Below, in pieces: positions 1-9,987 of a DNA stretch of 64,000 nt. A model generated the notes under the pieces. The model saw nothing but the letters and a program-made list of their open reading frames with translations. It had not been told where the DNA came from and ran no database searches. The stretch covers positions 62,001 to 126,000 of the forward strand of contig NZ_RSEL01000005.1 in NCBI RefSeq assembly GCF_003958625.1. Direction: 5' to 3'. The position numbers and the translations under genes were made by a program. Each line of letters starts with the position of its first letter. Within the stretch, counting starts at the first letter, position 1. The DNA comes from Tsuneonella rigui. Its GTDB lineage: Bacteria > Pseudomonadota > Alphaproteobacteria > Sphingomonadales > Sphingomonadaceae.

Positions 1-379
1 CACCGAGCGCTTCACCGAGATCGCCGAGCTTGTCCTGACCGGTACGTGCGGCCTTGCCCGCGCCATCGAGCGCCTGGCTGCCGTAGGTGATCGCCAGATC
101 GGCCAGCACGCCCGCCAGTACCGCGCCGCGCTTGGTCGCCTGCTTGCGCAGACGGCGGCCCGGACCAGGCACAATCGAGGCGATCAGGATGCCGAGCGCG
201 GCGGCGCCCGCCAGCGTAGTGATCGGGTGTTCTTTGACGAACGAAGTGGCGCCGCTGCCGGCGTCGCGGGCATAGTCGCCGAAGCTGCGTTCTTCGCGCG
301 TCTTGTTGCGCTTCTGCGCGGCGTCGACCTTGCTCTTGAGCTCGGTGCGCTTCGGGGACTTCTTCTCGGTGGCAGCCAT
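1..379 (-). CDS. Small membrane protein, DUF883/YqjD-like, 3' end outside window
   Basis: Reads from an ATG at 379 leftward and is still open at base 1, so about 126 N-terminal residues are visible. The start is Lys/Arg/Glu-rich (MAATEKKSPKRTEL) and amphipathic. A segment KEHPITTLAGAAALG followed by ILIASIVPGPGRR resembles the 'EHP' plus short hydrophobic helix that anchors E. coli YqjD/ElaB (DUF883). The remainder is Ala/Gly-rich (ITYGSQALDGAGKAA) and looks helical. It is probably an inner-membrane protein and the last visible member of a four-gene minus-strand run whose members are all small and helical. Family assignment rests on the motif and the neighbours; function is inferred, not shown. 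Confidence 0.7.
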   Translation of the reverse strand, partial: MAATEKKSPKRTELKSKVDAAQKRNKTREERSFGDYARDAGSGATSFVKEHPITTLAGAAALGILIASIVPGPGRRLRKQATKRGAVLAGVLADLAITYGSQALDGAGKAARTGQDKLGDLGEALG

Positions 380-448
380 CGCAGGCGACTCCTAGTGCGT
401 GGGGTTTGATTGCCGCTCTAACGATTGTTAGCGGGTTCGCGTTCCGGC

Positions 449-733
449 TTACTCGGTCCGCTCGGCGATGAAATCGAAGATCGGATGACGGGCAAACCAC
501 AGCACGATCGCGGCAAGCAACGTGACGATCACGCCCTTGTTGTCCTCGGCGACCGCGACCGCCTCTTCCAGCACGACGGCCGCGCCGTCCTCGAGCCGGT
601 CCTTCACCCGATCGCCGATCCCGCGCGCCGCGTAGTTAGCCCTCAGATTGGCGATATCCGCATCGACCAGCGCGCGGGCGGCATCGCGCAGCATGCGGTC
701 CTCGATCATGGCCTTTTCGATCGCGTCGGTCAC
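449..733 (-). CDS. Small hypothetical membrane protein (94 aa)
   Basis: Starts at GTG 733, which overlaps the TGA of the upstream gene in the pattern GTGA, a usual sign of translational coupling. The product begins VTDAIEKAMIEDRMLRD and has a charged helical first half. It then has one hydrophobic segment (GVIVTLLAAIVLWFARHP) near residues 66-83 and ends FDFIAERTE. Layout and size match the third small protein of yqjD-yqjE-yqjK type operons, but I do not recognise a named family. Probably a single-pass inner-membrane protein co-expressed with the holin-like gene before it. Confidence 0.75.
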   Translation of the reverse strand: MTDAIEKAMIEDRMLRDAARALVDADIANLRANYAARGIGDRVKDRLEDGAAVVLEEAVAVAEDNKGVIVTLLAAIVLWFARHPIFDFIAERTE

Positions 734-1131
734 TTGCGCCCCTCGTTGAAAGCCGACGACATCCCTGCGAAGCGCTTCTTCGCGGCGAGGCCGAGGACCA
801 AGCCGGCTACGAGCAGCACGCCAACCACGAGTGCGGTGGCGCCCCACGCGGTGATCAACGGGGCCAGCGCGATGATCAGGCCGAACGCCAGCGCGACCAG
901 CGCAAGGTGGACGAGCAGCAGTGCTGCCACTCCATATATGGCACCCGACCGGCCGCGATCGGCGATGAAAGCCGCGCGGCTCCTTTGGAATTGCAGTTCG
1001 GCTTCGACGTAAGTCTTGCCGTCCTCGATCAGCGCTTTGATGTCGTCTGACAGCGACAGGTCGGGAGGCGCAGAGGCACCTTCCGACACAGCCGCGTCGG
1101 GATCGTCAAAACCGGGGTCCTGCTCGCTCAA
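730..1131 (-). CDS. Phage-holin-superfamily / YqjE-like membrane protein
   Basis: 133 residues. An acidic N-terminal tail of about 55 residues contains a helix typical of this family (LIEDGKTYVEAELQFQRSR). Two long hydrophobic helices follow (about residues 66-90 and 95-115), then a basic end (AKKRFAGMSSAFNEGRK). This is the layout of the YqjE / putative Actinobacterial holin-X family (Pfam Phage_holin_3_6). Despite the family name, chromosomal members are not lysis proteins; E. coli YqjE sits with the ribosome-associated membrane protein YqjD. It overlaps the next gene by four bases and lies 23 bases after the preceding one, so all are probably one transcript. Confidence 0.85.
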   Translation of the reverse strand: MSEQDPGFDDPDAAVSEGASAPPDLSLSDDIKALIEDGKTYVEAELQFQRSRAAFIADRGRSGAIYGVAALLLVHLALVALAFGLIIALAPLITAWGATALVVGVLLVAGLVLGLAAKKRFAGMSSAFNEGRK

Positions 1132-1154
1132 ATGCCCCTCCTGGACAGGAGGGT

Positions 1155-1754
1155 TCAGTCGTTAGAGCCGCGGAACAGCCGTGCCAACAGGAACCCGCCG
1201 ACCGCGGCGATGCCGACCGCAAGGCCGGGGCTCTTGCGGACAAACTCGCGCGCGTCCTCGCCGATTTCCTCGACCGTCTTGGCGTCGAGGCGGGTCGAGG
1301 CGTCCTGCAGCGATTGCGAGGCGGAGCGGGCATAGTCGCCATACCTGGCACCCAGCTTGTCATCGACGGTGGGGGCGGTGTCGAACACCGCTCGGCCGAG
1401 CGCCGCGATCGCTTCGGCAAGCTTGCCCTTGCCGTCGGCCGCAAGTTCTCCAGCCTTGCCGCGCGCCTGTTCGCCGTAGTTGCGCGCTTCGGCAACCCAG
1501 TCCTCGCTCTGCGCGCGGGCCTGGTTGCGGTACGCGGCGGCGCGGTCCGAAGCCTCGCTGCGCAGCGCGGCGGCACCGGCCTTGGCTTCCTGCAGCGCGG
1601 CGTTGAAACGGCCCTTCGCCTCGGCGCGGTTGTCGGTCGCGGCTGCGCCCGAAGCGGCGGCGCCGCTTTTGCGCGCGCCGCCCGTAGCGGTCCCGGATTT
1701 GGCGGCGGTCTTGCGCGGGGACTTCGGCTTGGGGGTCTGGGTCGGTTCGGCCAT
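1155..1754 (-). CDS. DUF883-like, Ala/Lys-rich membrane-anchored protein
   Basis: I place the start at ATG 1754 (MAEPTQTPKPKSPRK), because AAGGA lies about 10 bases upstream; an in-frame start at 1850 would add 32 residues of doubtful coding sequence. 199 residues: a Lys/Pro/Ala-rich histone-like N-terminus (to about 50), a long Ala/Gln/Glu coiled-coil-like middle, and a C-terminal anchor (EFVRKSPGLAVGIAAVGGFL) ending RLFRGSND. The end matches the DUF883 pattern of a charged helix followed by a short glycine-containing membrane helix. First gene of the four-gene run; the promoter should lie between it and eno, which diverges. Possibly a stress-induced membrane or ribosome-associated protein (inference). 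Confidence 0.8.
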   Translation of the reverse strand: MAEPTQTPKPKSPRKTAAKSGTATGGARKSGAAASGAAATDNRAEAKGRFNAALQEAKAGAAALRSEASDRAAAYRNQARAQSEDWVAEARNYGEQARGKAGELAADGKGKLAEAIAALGRAVFDTAPTVDDKLGARYGDYARSASQSLQDASTRLDAKTVEEIGEDAREFVRKSPGLAVGIAAVGGFLLARLFRGSND

Positions 1755-1839
1755 GGCTTCTTGTCCTTCTTGCCCTCGATAAAGATCACGCCCGGGCGTG
1801 CCGGGCAGTCTCGTCGTGAACGCAACTTGCGTCGCATAG

Positions 1840-3207
<1,368 letters not shown>

Positions 3208-3312
3208 GCTTTTCGACGAACGGCGATCTAACGCAGATCAAGCCTGTTCCACTCACGCTTCGACGCTCCTAGACGGTTGCGCCTGTAACCGTTTTCCCGG
3301 GAGAGTCGTCGC

Positions 3313-5394
3313 ATGAAAACCCGTCTCGTCGCAGCGCTGCTGCTCGGCGTCGCCACCGCCACCATGGGCCCGGTGGCCTGCAACATGACCGGTACCGACA
3401 CCGCGGCTTCGACTCCCGGAACCGAGCTCGGCATCCGCAAGGACTGGATGGATACCTCGGTCAAGCCGGGCGACGACTGGTACCAGTATGCCAACGGCGG
3501 CTGGATGGCGAAGACCGAGATCCCGGCGGACCGGTCGAGCGTGGGCGGCTTCTGGATCGCCGACCAGCAGACCGAGAAGAACCTCGAGGCGCTGATCGCC
3601 GAGATCGTCAAGTCGAACCCCGACGAGGGCAGCGAGGCCGCCAAGGTCAAGGCGTTCTACACCAGCTACCTCGACAGCAAGGCGATCGACGCCGCGGGCA
3701 TGCAGCCGGTGCAGGCCGATCTCGCCCGGTTCGATCATATTCAGGACAAGACCGCGCTCGCGACGGTCCTCGGCAGCCAGACGCGGGCCGACGTCGATCC
3801 GCTCAACTCGACCGACTTCGAGACCGAGAACCTGTTCGGCGTATTTGTCACCCAGGCGCTCAAGGGCGGTGAGGTGGTCCCGTACATCCTCCAGGGCGGC
3901 CTCGGCATGCCTGAGCGCGAGTACTACCTATCGTCCGACCCCAAGATGGCCGGCCTGCGCACCGCCTATCGCAAATACATCGCCGACCTGCTCAAGGCCG
4001 CGAACGTCGCCGATGCCGACGCCAAGGCGCAGCGCATCTTCGATCTCGAAATGAAGATCGCCAAGGCGCACGTCAGCCGCGAGGAAAGCGACGACTGGGC
4101 AACCGCGAGCAGCCTGTGGTCGCAGGCCGATTTCGCCTCCAAGGCGCCGGGCCTCGACTGGGCCGCGTTCTTCAAGGGCGCCAATCTGGCAGGATACAAG
4201 ACCTTCGACGCCTACCATCCGGGCGCGATCACCGGCCTGTCGGCGCTTGTCGCCAGCGAGCCGCTCGATGCGTGGAAGGACTGGCTGGCGTTCCACCAGA
4301 TCAACAGCCACGCCGATGTGCTGCCGAGCGCGATCGATAACCTGCACTTCGCCTTCTACGGCAAGCAGCTGTTCGGCCAGGAAGCGCAGCGTCCGCGCGA
4401 GAAGCGCGCGCTCGCGGCGCTGAACGACTACATGGGTGACGCGCTCGGCAAGCTCTACACCCAGAAGTACTTCCCCGCCTCGGCCAAGACCGAGATCCAG
4501 GGCATGGTCGACAACATCAAGGCCGCGTTCGGCAAGCGGATCGATGCGCTCGACTGGATGGCGCCCGCGACCAAGGCCGAAGCCAAGAAGAAGGTCGAGA
4601 CGATGGCGGTCGGGGTAGGCTACCCTGACACCTGGGTCGATTATGGCAACCTGACGATCGATCCACAGAGCCCCTACGCCAGTGCAGTGGCGGCGGAGAC
4701 GGCGCGCTACCAGCAACAGCTCGCCAAGATCGGCAAGCCGCTCGACAAGAACGAGTGGTGGATGAACGCGCAGCTGGTCAACGCGGTCAATCTGCCGGTG
4801 CAGAACGCATTGAACTTCCCGGCCGCTATTCTGCAGCCGCCGTTCTTCGATCCCAAGGCGGATCCGGCGTTCAACTACGGCGCGATCGGTGCCGTCATTG
4901 GGCACGAGATCAGCCACAGCTTCGACAACAATGGCGCGGCGTTCGATTCCTCGGGCGCGATGCGCAACTGGTGGACCGATGCCGACAAGGCGAAGTTCGA
5001 AGCAGCTGGCAAGGCGCTGGCGGCGCAGTTCGATACCTACGAGCCGTTCCCTGGCCTGCACGTGAAGGGCGAACTGACGCTGGGCGAGAACATCGCCGAC
5101 ATCGCGGGGCTGCAAGCGGCGTACGATGCCTATCACGCCTCGCTCGGCGGCAAGGAAGCGCCGGTGATCGACGGCTTCACCGGCGACCAGCGTTTCTTCA
5201 TCGCGTTCGCGCAGACCTGGGCCACCAAGATGCGCGAGGAGGCGCTGCGCCAACGGATCGCCACTGACGGCCACGCGCCGGGCAACTACCGCGCGATGAC
5301 CGTGCGCAACATGGACGAATGGTACAAGGCGTTCGACGTGAAGGAGGGCGACAAGCTCTACCTCGCGCCCGACAAGCGCGTGAAGGTCTGGTGA
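3313..5394 (+). CDS. M13 family zinc metallopeptidase (neprilysin/PepO-like), exported
   Basis: 693 residues, the normal size of bacterial M13 peptidases, which cleave short peptides. The N-terminus is an export signal (MKTRLVAALLLGVATATM) followed by ACN; the cysteine at 23 is a possible but atypical lipidation site because the -3 position is proline. Catalytic features are complete: HEISH at residues 531-535 (HExxH zinc motif), E592NIAD as the third-ligand ENxxD motif, and a substrate-binding strand NAVNLPVQNALNFPAA. The M13_N domain covers roughly residues 45-430 and the catalytic Peptidase_M13 domain the rest, ending in the expected short Val-Trp tail. Monocistronic; likely periplasmic or outer-membrane anchored. 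Confidence 0.95.
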   Translation: MKTRLVAALLLGVATATMGPVACNMTGTDTAASTPGTELGIRKDWMDTSVKPGDDWYQYANGGWMAKTEIPADRSSVGGFWIADQQTEKNLEALIAEIVKSNPDEGSEAAKVKAFYTSYLDSKAIDAAGMQPVQADLARFDHIQDKTALATVLGSQTRADVDPLNSTDFETENLFGVFVTQALKGGEVVPYILQGGLGMPEREYYLSSDPKMAGLRTAYRKYIADLLKAANVADADAKAQRIFDLEMKIAKAHVSREESDDWATASSLWSQADFASKAPGLDWAAFFKGANLAGYKTFDAYHPGAITGLSALVASEPLDAWKDWLAFHQINSHADVLPSAIDNLHFAFYGKQLFGQEAQRPREKRALAALNDYMGDALGKLYTQKYFPASAKTEIQGMVDNIKAAFGKRIDALDWMAPATKAEAKKKVETMAVGVGYPDTWVDYGNLTIDPQSPYASAVAAETARYQQQLAKIGKPLDKNEWWMNAQLVNAVNLPVQNALNFPAAILQPPFFDPKADPAFNYGAIGAVIGHEISHSFDNNGAAFDSSGAMRNWWTDADKAKFEAAGKALAAQFDTYEPFPGLHVKGELTLGENIADIAGLQAAYDAYHASLGGKEAPVIDGFTGDQRFFIAFAQTWATKMREEALRQRIATDGHAPGNYRAMTVRNMDEWYKAFDVKEGDKLYLAPDKRVKVW

Positions 5395-5412
5395 TCGCAG
5401 GCGGGGAGGGGG

Positions 5413-5724
5413 CTAGGCCTTCTCCTCCGCCTCCACCTGCTGCTCGATCCTTTCCGCCACCGGCTCCAGCCGATCCATGACCTTGCGGTTCTTGGGGCTG
5501 AGCAGGTATTGCCACACGCCATAGGCGTTGATCAGCAGCAGCACGCCGTTCATCGCTGCGATCGGCAGCGCGTCGCTGGTCAGGCCCGATATCACCCATG
5601 TCAGCGCGACAGCGCAGAACAGCACGAAGCCAAACCCCGTGACACGCCGCCCCAGGTCGGCCGCCACCAGCCCAGCCGCGATCATCGTGCCGATCGCGGC
5701 GATCCATTCGAGCGGTCCGTTCAC
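5413..5724 (-). CDS. Small integral membrane protein, family not recognised
   Basis: 103 residues beginning at GTG 5724 with GGGAGG about 6 bases upstream. Three hydrophobic helices can be seen (about residues 6-24, 31-48 and 53-72), the last carrying NGVLLLINAYGVWQYLL, followed by a charged C-terminal tail (KNRKVMDRLEPVAERIEQQVEAEEKA) that is probably an amphipathic helix. The repeated Asn/Tyr/Trp pattern in the last helix resembles the CBU_0592-type small membrane proteins, but I am not certain of that. Convergent with the M13 peptidase (18-base gap) and divergent from the kinase gene. No function can be proposed from sequence alone. Confidence 0.7.
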   Translation of the reverse strand: MNGPLEWIAAIGTMIAAGLVAADLGRRVTGFGFVLFCAVALTWVISGLTSDALPIAAMNGVLLLINAYGVWQYLLSPKNRKVMDRLEPVAERIEQQVEAEEKA

Positions 5725-5795
5725 GCTGCCTCCCTGCTTGCAATTGTCATAAGCCGCGGCACCGCTTAGCGTTCCTCTGGGAGAAGGGAGAGGGC

Positions 5796-6872
5796 GTGAG
5801 CGGATTTCCGACGCATCCGGAGGCGGTTACCGCCGAATGGCTCACCGAGCGCCTGCGCGCGGCCGGTGAACTGGGCGAGGGCGAGGTCGCTTCGGTAAGC
5901 TGGCAGCCGATTGGCACCGGGCAGGTCGGCGACAGTGCGCGGTTCTCGCTGACCTATCGCGGGGAGGCTGGACCTTCAACCTTGGCCGGCAAGTTTCCTG
6001 CTGCGGACCCTACCAGCCGGGGCACCGCCGCCTCGTTCGGGCTCTACACAAAGGAAGTCAGCTTTTACCGCGAACTCGCGCCGCACCTGGATGTGCGCGT
6101 GCCTAGGACTTACGCCGCCAAGGTGGACGAGACGGGAGCGGAGTTCGTCCTGCTGTTCGAGGACATGGGTCCGTGCCGACAAGGCAACCAGCTCGCGAGT
6201 TGTTCGCTGGAGGACGCTCGCCAAGGCATTCGGCAGGCTGCGGCGATCCACGCGCCGAGCTGGAACGACGCTGCGCTGATCGATCGCGACTGGCTGCACA
6301 CGCGGCCCGAAGCGCTGGCGCAGATCAAGGCGCTGTACCCGCAGGCGCAGGCGATCTTCGCCGAACGCTATGCCGACACGCTCGAGCCCGAGCTGATGCG
6401 GGTTTGTGCGGAGCTTAACGAGGCAAGCGAGCACTGGTTCGGGCGAGAGGGCGGGGACCGCTGCCTGATCCACGGCGACTTCCGGCTCGACAACATGCTG
6501 TTCGACATTCGTAGCGGTGCAGAACCGATTGCGGTGCTCGACTGGCAGACGGTCGCGGTGGGCAGCGGCTTGACCGACATCGGCTATTTCCTCGGCTGCG
6601 GGATCGGCAATGCGCTGCGGCGTGAGGCGGAGAGCGAGCTGATCGATCTCTACTGCGCCGAGATGACCGAACGCGGCGTGCCCCTCGAGCGCGAAGCGGT
6701 GTGGGACGACTATCGCCTCGGCGCGCTGCATGGGGTTTCGACCGCCGTCTTCAGCGCCGCATTCGTCGAACGGACCGAGCGCGGCGACGCCAACTTCCTG
6801 TCGATGGCGCGCGGCGCGTGCTCGCTGGCGCGCGAACACGATTCCATCGGCTTGCTGACCGGAAAGGCCTGA
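5796..6872 (+). CDS. Aminoglycoside-phosphotransferase-like (APH/EcKinase) small-molecule kinase
   Basis: 358 residues with the choline/aminoglycoside kinase fold. The start is GTG 5796, immediately preceded by the purine-rich GGGAGAGGG. The Brenner-type catalytic motif is intact (LIHGDFRLDNMLFD, with the HGD aspartate and following Asn), as is the metal-binding IAVLDWQTVAVGSGLTDIG. The N-lobe has GTGQVGDSARFSL as nucleotide loop and a lysine in LAGKFP. Members near catabolic or acyl-CoA genes often phosphorylate unknown hydroxylated substrates; resistance is not implied. The next gene begins two bases after its stop codon, so the two are one operon. Confidence 0.85.
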   Translation: MSGFPTHPEAVTAEWLTERLRAAGELGEGEVASVSWQPIGTGQVGDSARFSLTYRGEAGPSTLAGKFPAADPTSRGTAASFGLYTKEVSFYRELAPHLDVRVPRTYAAKVDETGAEFVLLFEDMGPCRQGNQLASCSLEDARQGIRQAAAIHAPSWNDAALIDRDWLHTRPEALAQIKALYPQAQAIFAERYADTLEPELMRVCAELNEASEHWFGREGGDRCLIHGDFRLDNMLFDIRSGAEPIAVLDWQTVAVGSGLTDIGYFLGCGIGNALRREAESELIDLYCAEMTERGVPLEREAVWDDYRLGALHGVSTAVFSAAFVERTERGDANFLSMARGACSLAREHDSIGLLTGKA

Positions 6873-6873
6873 C

Positions 6874-7944
6874 ATGCTGTCCAAGGGTGACGACTATCCG
6901 CTGCACCAGACCGCCGAGCCGGTCGCCTACGCCGGCACCGACCGCAATTTCTACGACCGCTATTTCTTCAACGGCTACGCGCCCGACGGCAGCGGTTTTT
7001 TCGCGGTGGCGTTCGGGGTCTATCCGCACCTCGACGTGTGCGATGCGCACTTCAACGTGATTCGTGGCGGTACTCAACATTGCCTGCACGCGAGCCGGAA
7101 ACTGGGCATGGAACGCCTCGATCTCACGTGCGGACCGGTCCGCATCGAGATCGTCGAGCCGCTGCACAAGCTGCGCGTGATCGTGGAGGGGGAGGGCATC
7201 GCCGCGGACATTACCTTCACCGGCCGCGCTTTTCCCATCGAGGAGCCGCGCTTCACCTGGCGCGTCGGCCCGCGCACGGTGATGGATTACACTCGGCTCA
7301 CCCAAAACGGCCATTACGAGGGCTGGATCGAGGTCGACGGGAAGCGCGAGACGCTCGCGAGCGGCACAGCGGGAACGCGCGACCGGAGTTGGGGGGTGCG
7401 TCCGGTCGGCGCCTCCGATCCGCAAGCGGCGGGTGGAGGCATCCGCCAGTTCTTCTGGCAGTGGACCCCGGTCAATTTGTCGAGCCGCAGCCTGTTCTTC
7501 CACCTCAACGCGCACCAGGACGGCACGCCATGGAACACGCGCGCAGTGATCGCGCCGGACGGTAATGGGGCTGAAGCGTTCAGCGAGTTCGAGCACGCGA
7601 GCATGGACGCACCGCCCGCGGTCGGCACGCGCTGGCCTTCGCATGGATCACTGTCGATCGGCGACGAGGAGTTCGAGTTCGAGCCGCTCGGCCGGTTCCA
7701 GATGCGCGGGCTTGGCTACACCTCACCCAACTGGAATCACGGCCTCGACCACGGCACGCTGGAGGTCGAACGTGAGGACATCGACCTCGACAGTGTGGAT
7801 CCGGTGCGGCCCGACAACCTGCACGTGCAACTGATCTGCCGCGTCACCGGACCCGATGGCGAGACGGGCGTCGGCGCGTTCGAGCAGCTCGCGATCGGAC
7901 CCTACGATCCGCTCGGACTGCAGGGCCTCGCCGACCCGGCTTAG
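6874..7944 (+). CDS. Lipocalin-like two-domain protein (AttH/CrtC-like fold, DUF7064/7065 type)
   Basis: 356 residues, no signal peptide or membrane segment. It is rich in beta-strand patterns and aromatic/Gly/Asp turns (GYAPDGSGFFAVAFGVYPHLD, TVMDYTRLTQNGHYEGWIEV, GTRDRSWGVRPVG), which is the appearance of the tandem-lipocalin proteins related to carotenoid 1,2-hydratase (CrtC), AttH and fungal Diels-Alderases. The conserved 'G.RDRSWG.R' segment in the middle is characteristic of that group. It directly follows the phosphotransferase-like kinase gene, a pairing I recall from other sphingomonad and actinobacterial genomes. Likely acts on or binds a hydrophobic small molecule; substrate unknown. 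Confidence 0.7.
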   Translation: MLSKGDDYPLHQTAEPVAYAGTDRNFYDRYFFNGYAPDGSGFFAVAFGVYPHLDVCDAHFNVIRGGTQHCLHASRKLGMERLDLTCGPVRIEIVEPLHKLRVIVEGEGIAADITFTGRAFPIEEPRFTWRVGPRTVMDYTRLTQNGHYEGWIEVDGKRETLASGTAGTRDRSWGVRPVGASDPQAAGGGIRQFFWQWTPVNLSSRSLFFHLNAHQDGTPWNTRAVIAPDGNGAEAFSEFEHASMDAPPAVGTRWPSHGSLSIGDEEFEFEPLGRFQMRGLGYTSPNWNHGLDHGTLEVEREDIDLDSVDPVRPDNLHVQLICRVTGPDGETGVGAFEQLAIGPYDPLGLQGLADPA

Positions 7945-8867
7945 GCCGCGGCGGTCAGGCGGGCGACCTGATCGTCCGAAAGCTCGACCTTGGTGAATTC
8001 GAGCAGTTCGTGAAGCTGTTCGACCGTGCGCGCACTGGCGATCGGGGCGGGGATGCCGGGCTGTCGCACCAACCATGCCAGCGCGATTGCAGGCAGGCTC
8101 GCGCCAGTTTCGGCAGCGACCTCATCCATCGCCGCGAGCACCTGCGGCCCGTTTGCACCGGCGAGTTGCTTTGCGCGTCCGCCACGCTGTGATTTCGCGT
8201 AGTCGTCCTCGGTCCGGTACTTGCCGGTGAGGTAACCGGATGCGAGCCCGAAGAACGGCAGCATGGCGATGCCGTTGTCGGCAACGATCTGCTGCAAATC
8301 CGCACCATATGCGTCGCGGGCAACGAGGTTGTACTCGTTCTGCAACGCCTCGAACTGGGCAGCTCCGCTCGCCCTTGCCTCAGCCAGAGCGGCCGAAAGC
8401 CGCGCGGCATCGAAATTGGAGGCTCCCACGCTGCCGACCTTCCCGGACTTCACCGCGCCATCGAACGCCGCGACGATTTGCGCGATGTCGAGCTCAGGGT
8501 AGTCCTTGTGCGCGTAGTAGAGGTCGATGCGGTCGGTCCGGAGCCGCTCCAGCGAAGCGTCGAGCGACTGCAGCACCCGCGCGGGTTCGTATAGCTCCGC
8601 GCCGCCGAGCATCCCGGTCTTGGTGTGGATGCGCATCTCGCTGCGCACGCCGCTCTTCTCGAACCACTGGCCGAGCACGGTTTCCGATTCGCCGCCCTTG
8701 TGACCCGGGATCCACGCCGAATAAACGTCGGCGGTGTCGATCATCCTCCCGCCGGCTTCGTAGAAGGCGTCGAGGACCTCGAACGCCTCGTCGCCCTTTG
8801 ACGACCAGCCGAACACATTGCCGCCGAGGACCAGCGGGATGCCGGCGATGAAACCGTGCTGGCTCAT
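7941..8867 (-). CDS. Aldo/keto reductase
   Basis: 308 residues with a complete AKR TIM barrel. The catalytic tetrad can be placed: Asp44 and Tyr49 in [11 protein letters not shown], the lysine in IHTKTGM, and the histidine in [12 protein letters not shown]-terminal cofactor-binding segments are present ([17 protein letters not shown]). NADPH-dependent reduction of an aldehyde or ketone is the family role; the substrate is not deducible. The start ATG 8867 overlaps the ribH stop (ATGA), and AAGGAG lies within the end of ribH, so it is translationally coupled to ribH. Its stop overlaps the convergent lipocalin-like gene by four bases. Confidence 0.92.
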   Translation of the reverse strand: MSQHGFIAGIPLVLGGNVFGWSSKGDEAFEVLDAFYEAGGRMIDTADVYSAWIPGHKGGESETVLGQWFEKSGVRSEMRIHTKTGMLGGAELYEPARVLQSLDASLERLRTDRIDLYYAHKDYPELDIAQIVAAFDGAVKSGKVGSVGASNFDAARLSAALAEARASGAAQFEALQNEYNLVARDAYGADLQQIVADNGIAMLPFFGLASGYLTGKYRTEDDYAKSQRGGRAKQLAGANGPQVLAAMDEVAAETGASLPAIALAWLVRQPGIPAPIASARTVEQLHELLEFTKVELSDDQVARLTAAA

Positions 8868-9283
8868 GCGTACTGCTCCTTGATCGTCAGCAGCGCCATC
8901 GCCGCCTTGGCCGCATCTCCGCCCTTGTCGCTTTGCTTGGGATCGGCGCGAACGATCGCCTGCGCTTCGTTCTCGACCGTCAAGATGCCGTTGCCGATCG
9001 GCACCCCGTCCATCGTCAGAGCCATGATCCCGCGCGCGCTTTCGCCGGCGACGATTTCGAAGTGATAAGTCTCGCCGCGGATCACCACCCCGATGGCGAC
9101 AAAGCCATTGTAGTCGCCACCTTCCGACGCCATCGCGATCGCACCCGGAATCTCGAGCGCGCCCGGTACGACCATCACCTCATACTCATGCCCGTTCGCC
9201 TTCAGCCGCGCGCCCGCGCCAGCGACGAGCATGTCATTGAGATGGTCGTAGAAGCGCGCCTCGACGATCAGAAACTTGGCCAT
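8864..9283 (-). CDS. ribH: 6,7-dimethyl-8-ribityllumazine synthase
   Basis: Penultimate enzyme of riboflavin synthesis, condensing the ribityl-amino-uracil with dihydroxybutanone phosphate; forms icosahedral or pentameric shells. I use ATG 9283 ([17 protein letters not shown]) with GGAGG six bases upstream, giving 139 residues, rather than an in-frame start at 9361. Family motifs: [12 protein letters not shown], the [20 protein letters not shown] segment carrying the catalytic His, and [16 protein letters not shown]. No other rib genes are in the window. It lies between a CYTH protein and an aldo/keto reductase, each junction overlapping in the ATGA style, so the three probably share a transcript. 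Confidence 0.95.
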   Translation of the reverse strand: MAKFLIVEARFYDHLNDMLVAGAGARLKANGHEYEVMVVPGALEIPGAIAMASEGGDYNGFVAIGVVIRGETYHFEIVAGESARGIMALTMDGVPIGNGILTVENEAQAIVRADPKQSDKGGDAAKAAMALLTIKEQYA

Positions 9284-9789
9284 CAGTCCTCCGGAATACC
9301 TTGCTGGGCGAGAGCGCCGCATTGCCACTGCGCCAAATGCGTGACCTCGCGCAACACCCAAGAGGGTGGCAAAAGCAATGCCAAGGCGTCGGCGTCATCG
9401 GCCTCGCATTCGACGATTTCCAGACCGGCGAGCGCTCCTTCGAACAGGTCGAGGCTCCACCAACGGTCCTCATGTCTGAAATGCAGGCGCCGCTTCACTA
9501 CCTCGTCCGCCGGCAAACCTAGGAGCAAGTCGTGTTCGCCCGCGGTCAGATAGAAGCTGGTGATCGGCCGGGCACTGGCATCATCAGCTTCGTACTTGCG
9601 CGTGAGTTTGAACTGGATTTCGCCGAGGTCGCGGCGTTCCATCCGCCGCAACCGCATTCGCGTGCCGCGGATGTAACGGTCTCTAATATTGGTGACGAAA
9701 GCACCGTTCAGCTGCGGTCGTGCGTGCCGATCGACCAGCCATCGCCGCTCGAACTCGTGGCGCGCATACTTCGGAATATCCGCGTCCAT
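9283..9789 (-). CDS. CYTH-domain protein (triphosphate tunnel enzyme-like)
   Basis: 168 residues from ATG 9789 ([20 protein letters not shown]); a GTG at 9810 is possible but lies almost at the tRNA 3' end. The opening EFERRWLV matches the ExExK-type signature at the start of CYTH domains, and later charged strands ([58 protein letters not shown]) supply the Arg/Lys/Glu residues that line the tunnel. CYTH enzymes hydrolyse inorganic or thiamine triphosphate or make cAMP; which applies cannot be told here. It lies just downstream of tRNA-Ser on the same strand and overlaps ribH by one base. Confidence 0.8.
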   Translation of the reverse strand: MDADIPKYARHEFERRWLVDRHARPQLNGAFVTNIRDRYIRGTRMRLRRMERRDLGEIQFKLTRKYEADDASARPITSFYLTAGEHDLLLGLPADEVVKRRLHFRHEDRWWSLDLFEGALAGLEIVECEADDADALALLLPPSWVLREVTHLAQWQCGALAQQGIPED

Positions 9790-9817
9790 CGTGCCGCCAA
9801 TGCAATTCACGAAAGTC

Positions 9818-9907
9818 TGGCGGACAGGGTGGGATTCGAACCCACGGTGAGCGTGAACCCACGGCGGTTTTCAAGACCGCTGCCTTAAACCACTCGGCCA
9901 CCTGTCC
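9818..9907 (-). tRNA. tRNA-Ser (UGA)
   Basis: Reading the minus strand from 9907, the 7-bp acceptor stem GGACAGG pairs with CCTGTCC and is followed by G and an encoded CCA. The D-arm is GGCCGAGTGGTTTAAGGC, the anticodon stem-loop contains CTTGAAA (anticodon TGA), a long class-II variable arm follows (GTGGGTTCACGCTCAC), and the T-arm is GTGGGTTCGAATCCCAC. All features of a serine tRNA. Encoded CCA ends at 9818. A second copy of its 5' portion lies upstream at 9988-10023. Confidence 0.98.
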
Positions 9908-9963
9908 TTGGGGCCAGTCGGCTAGCGCCGAACGGCGGTATTGTCACCTGCGGCGACGCCTCC

Positions 9964-9979
9964 GCGGCCTTTCGGCCGC
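9964..9979. other. GC-rich hairpin next to tRNA-Ser half copy
   Basis: Perfect 6-bp stem GCGGCC / GGCCGC with a four-base loop that reads GAAA on the minus strand, a stable GNRA tetraloop. It sits directly after the truncated tRNA-Ser copy in the direction of tRNA transcription. No T-run follows, so a rho-independent terminator is not well supported; it could be a processing or folding element, or a repeat remnant. Confidence 0.5.
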
Positions 9980-9987
9980 TCCGGCTC

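Noticed and set aside
730-1131. Holin-family protein as evidence of a prophage
   Set aside because: No lysin, structural or integrase genes nearby. The chromosomal YqjE-like layout and neighbours explain it.
5796-6872. Aminoglycoside resistance gene
   Set aside because: Only the general kinase fold is shared; the neighbours and length fit the broad EcKinase/APH-like group of unknown substrates.
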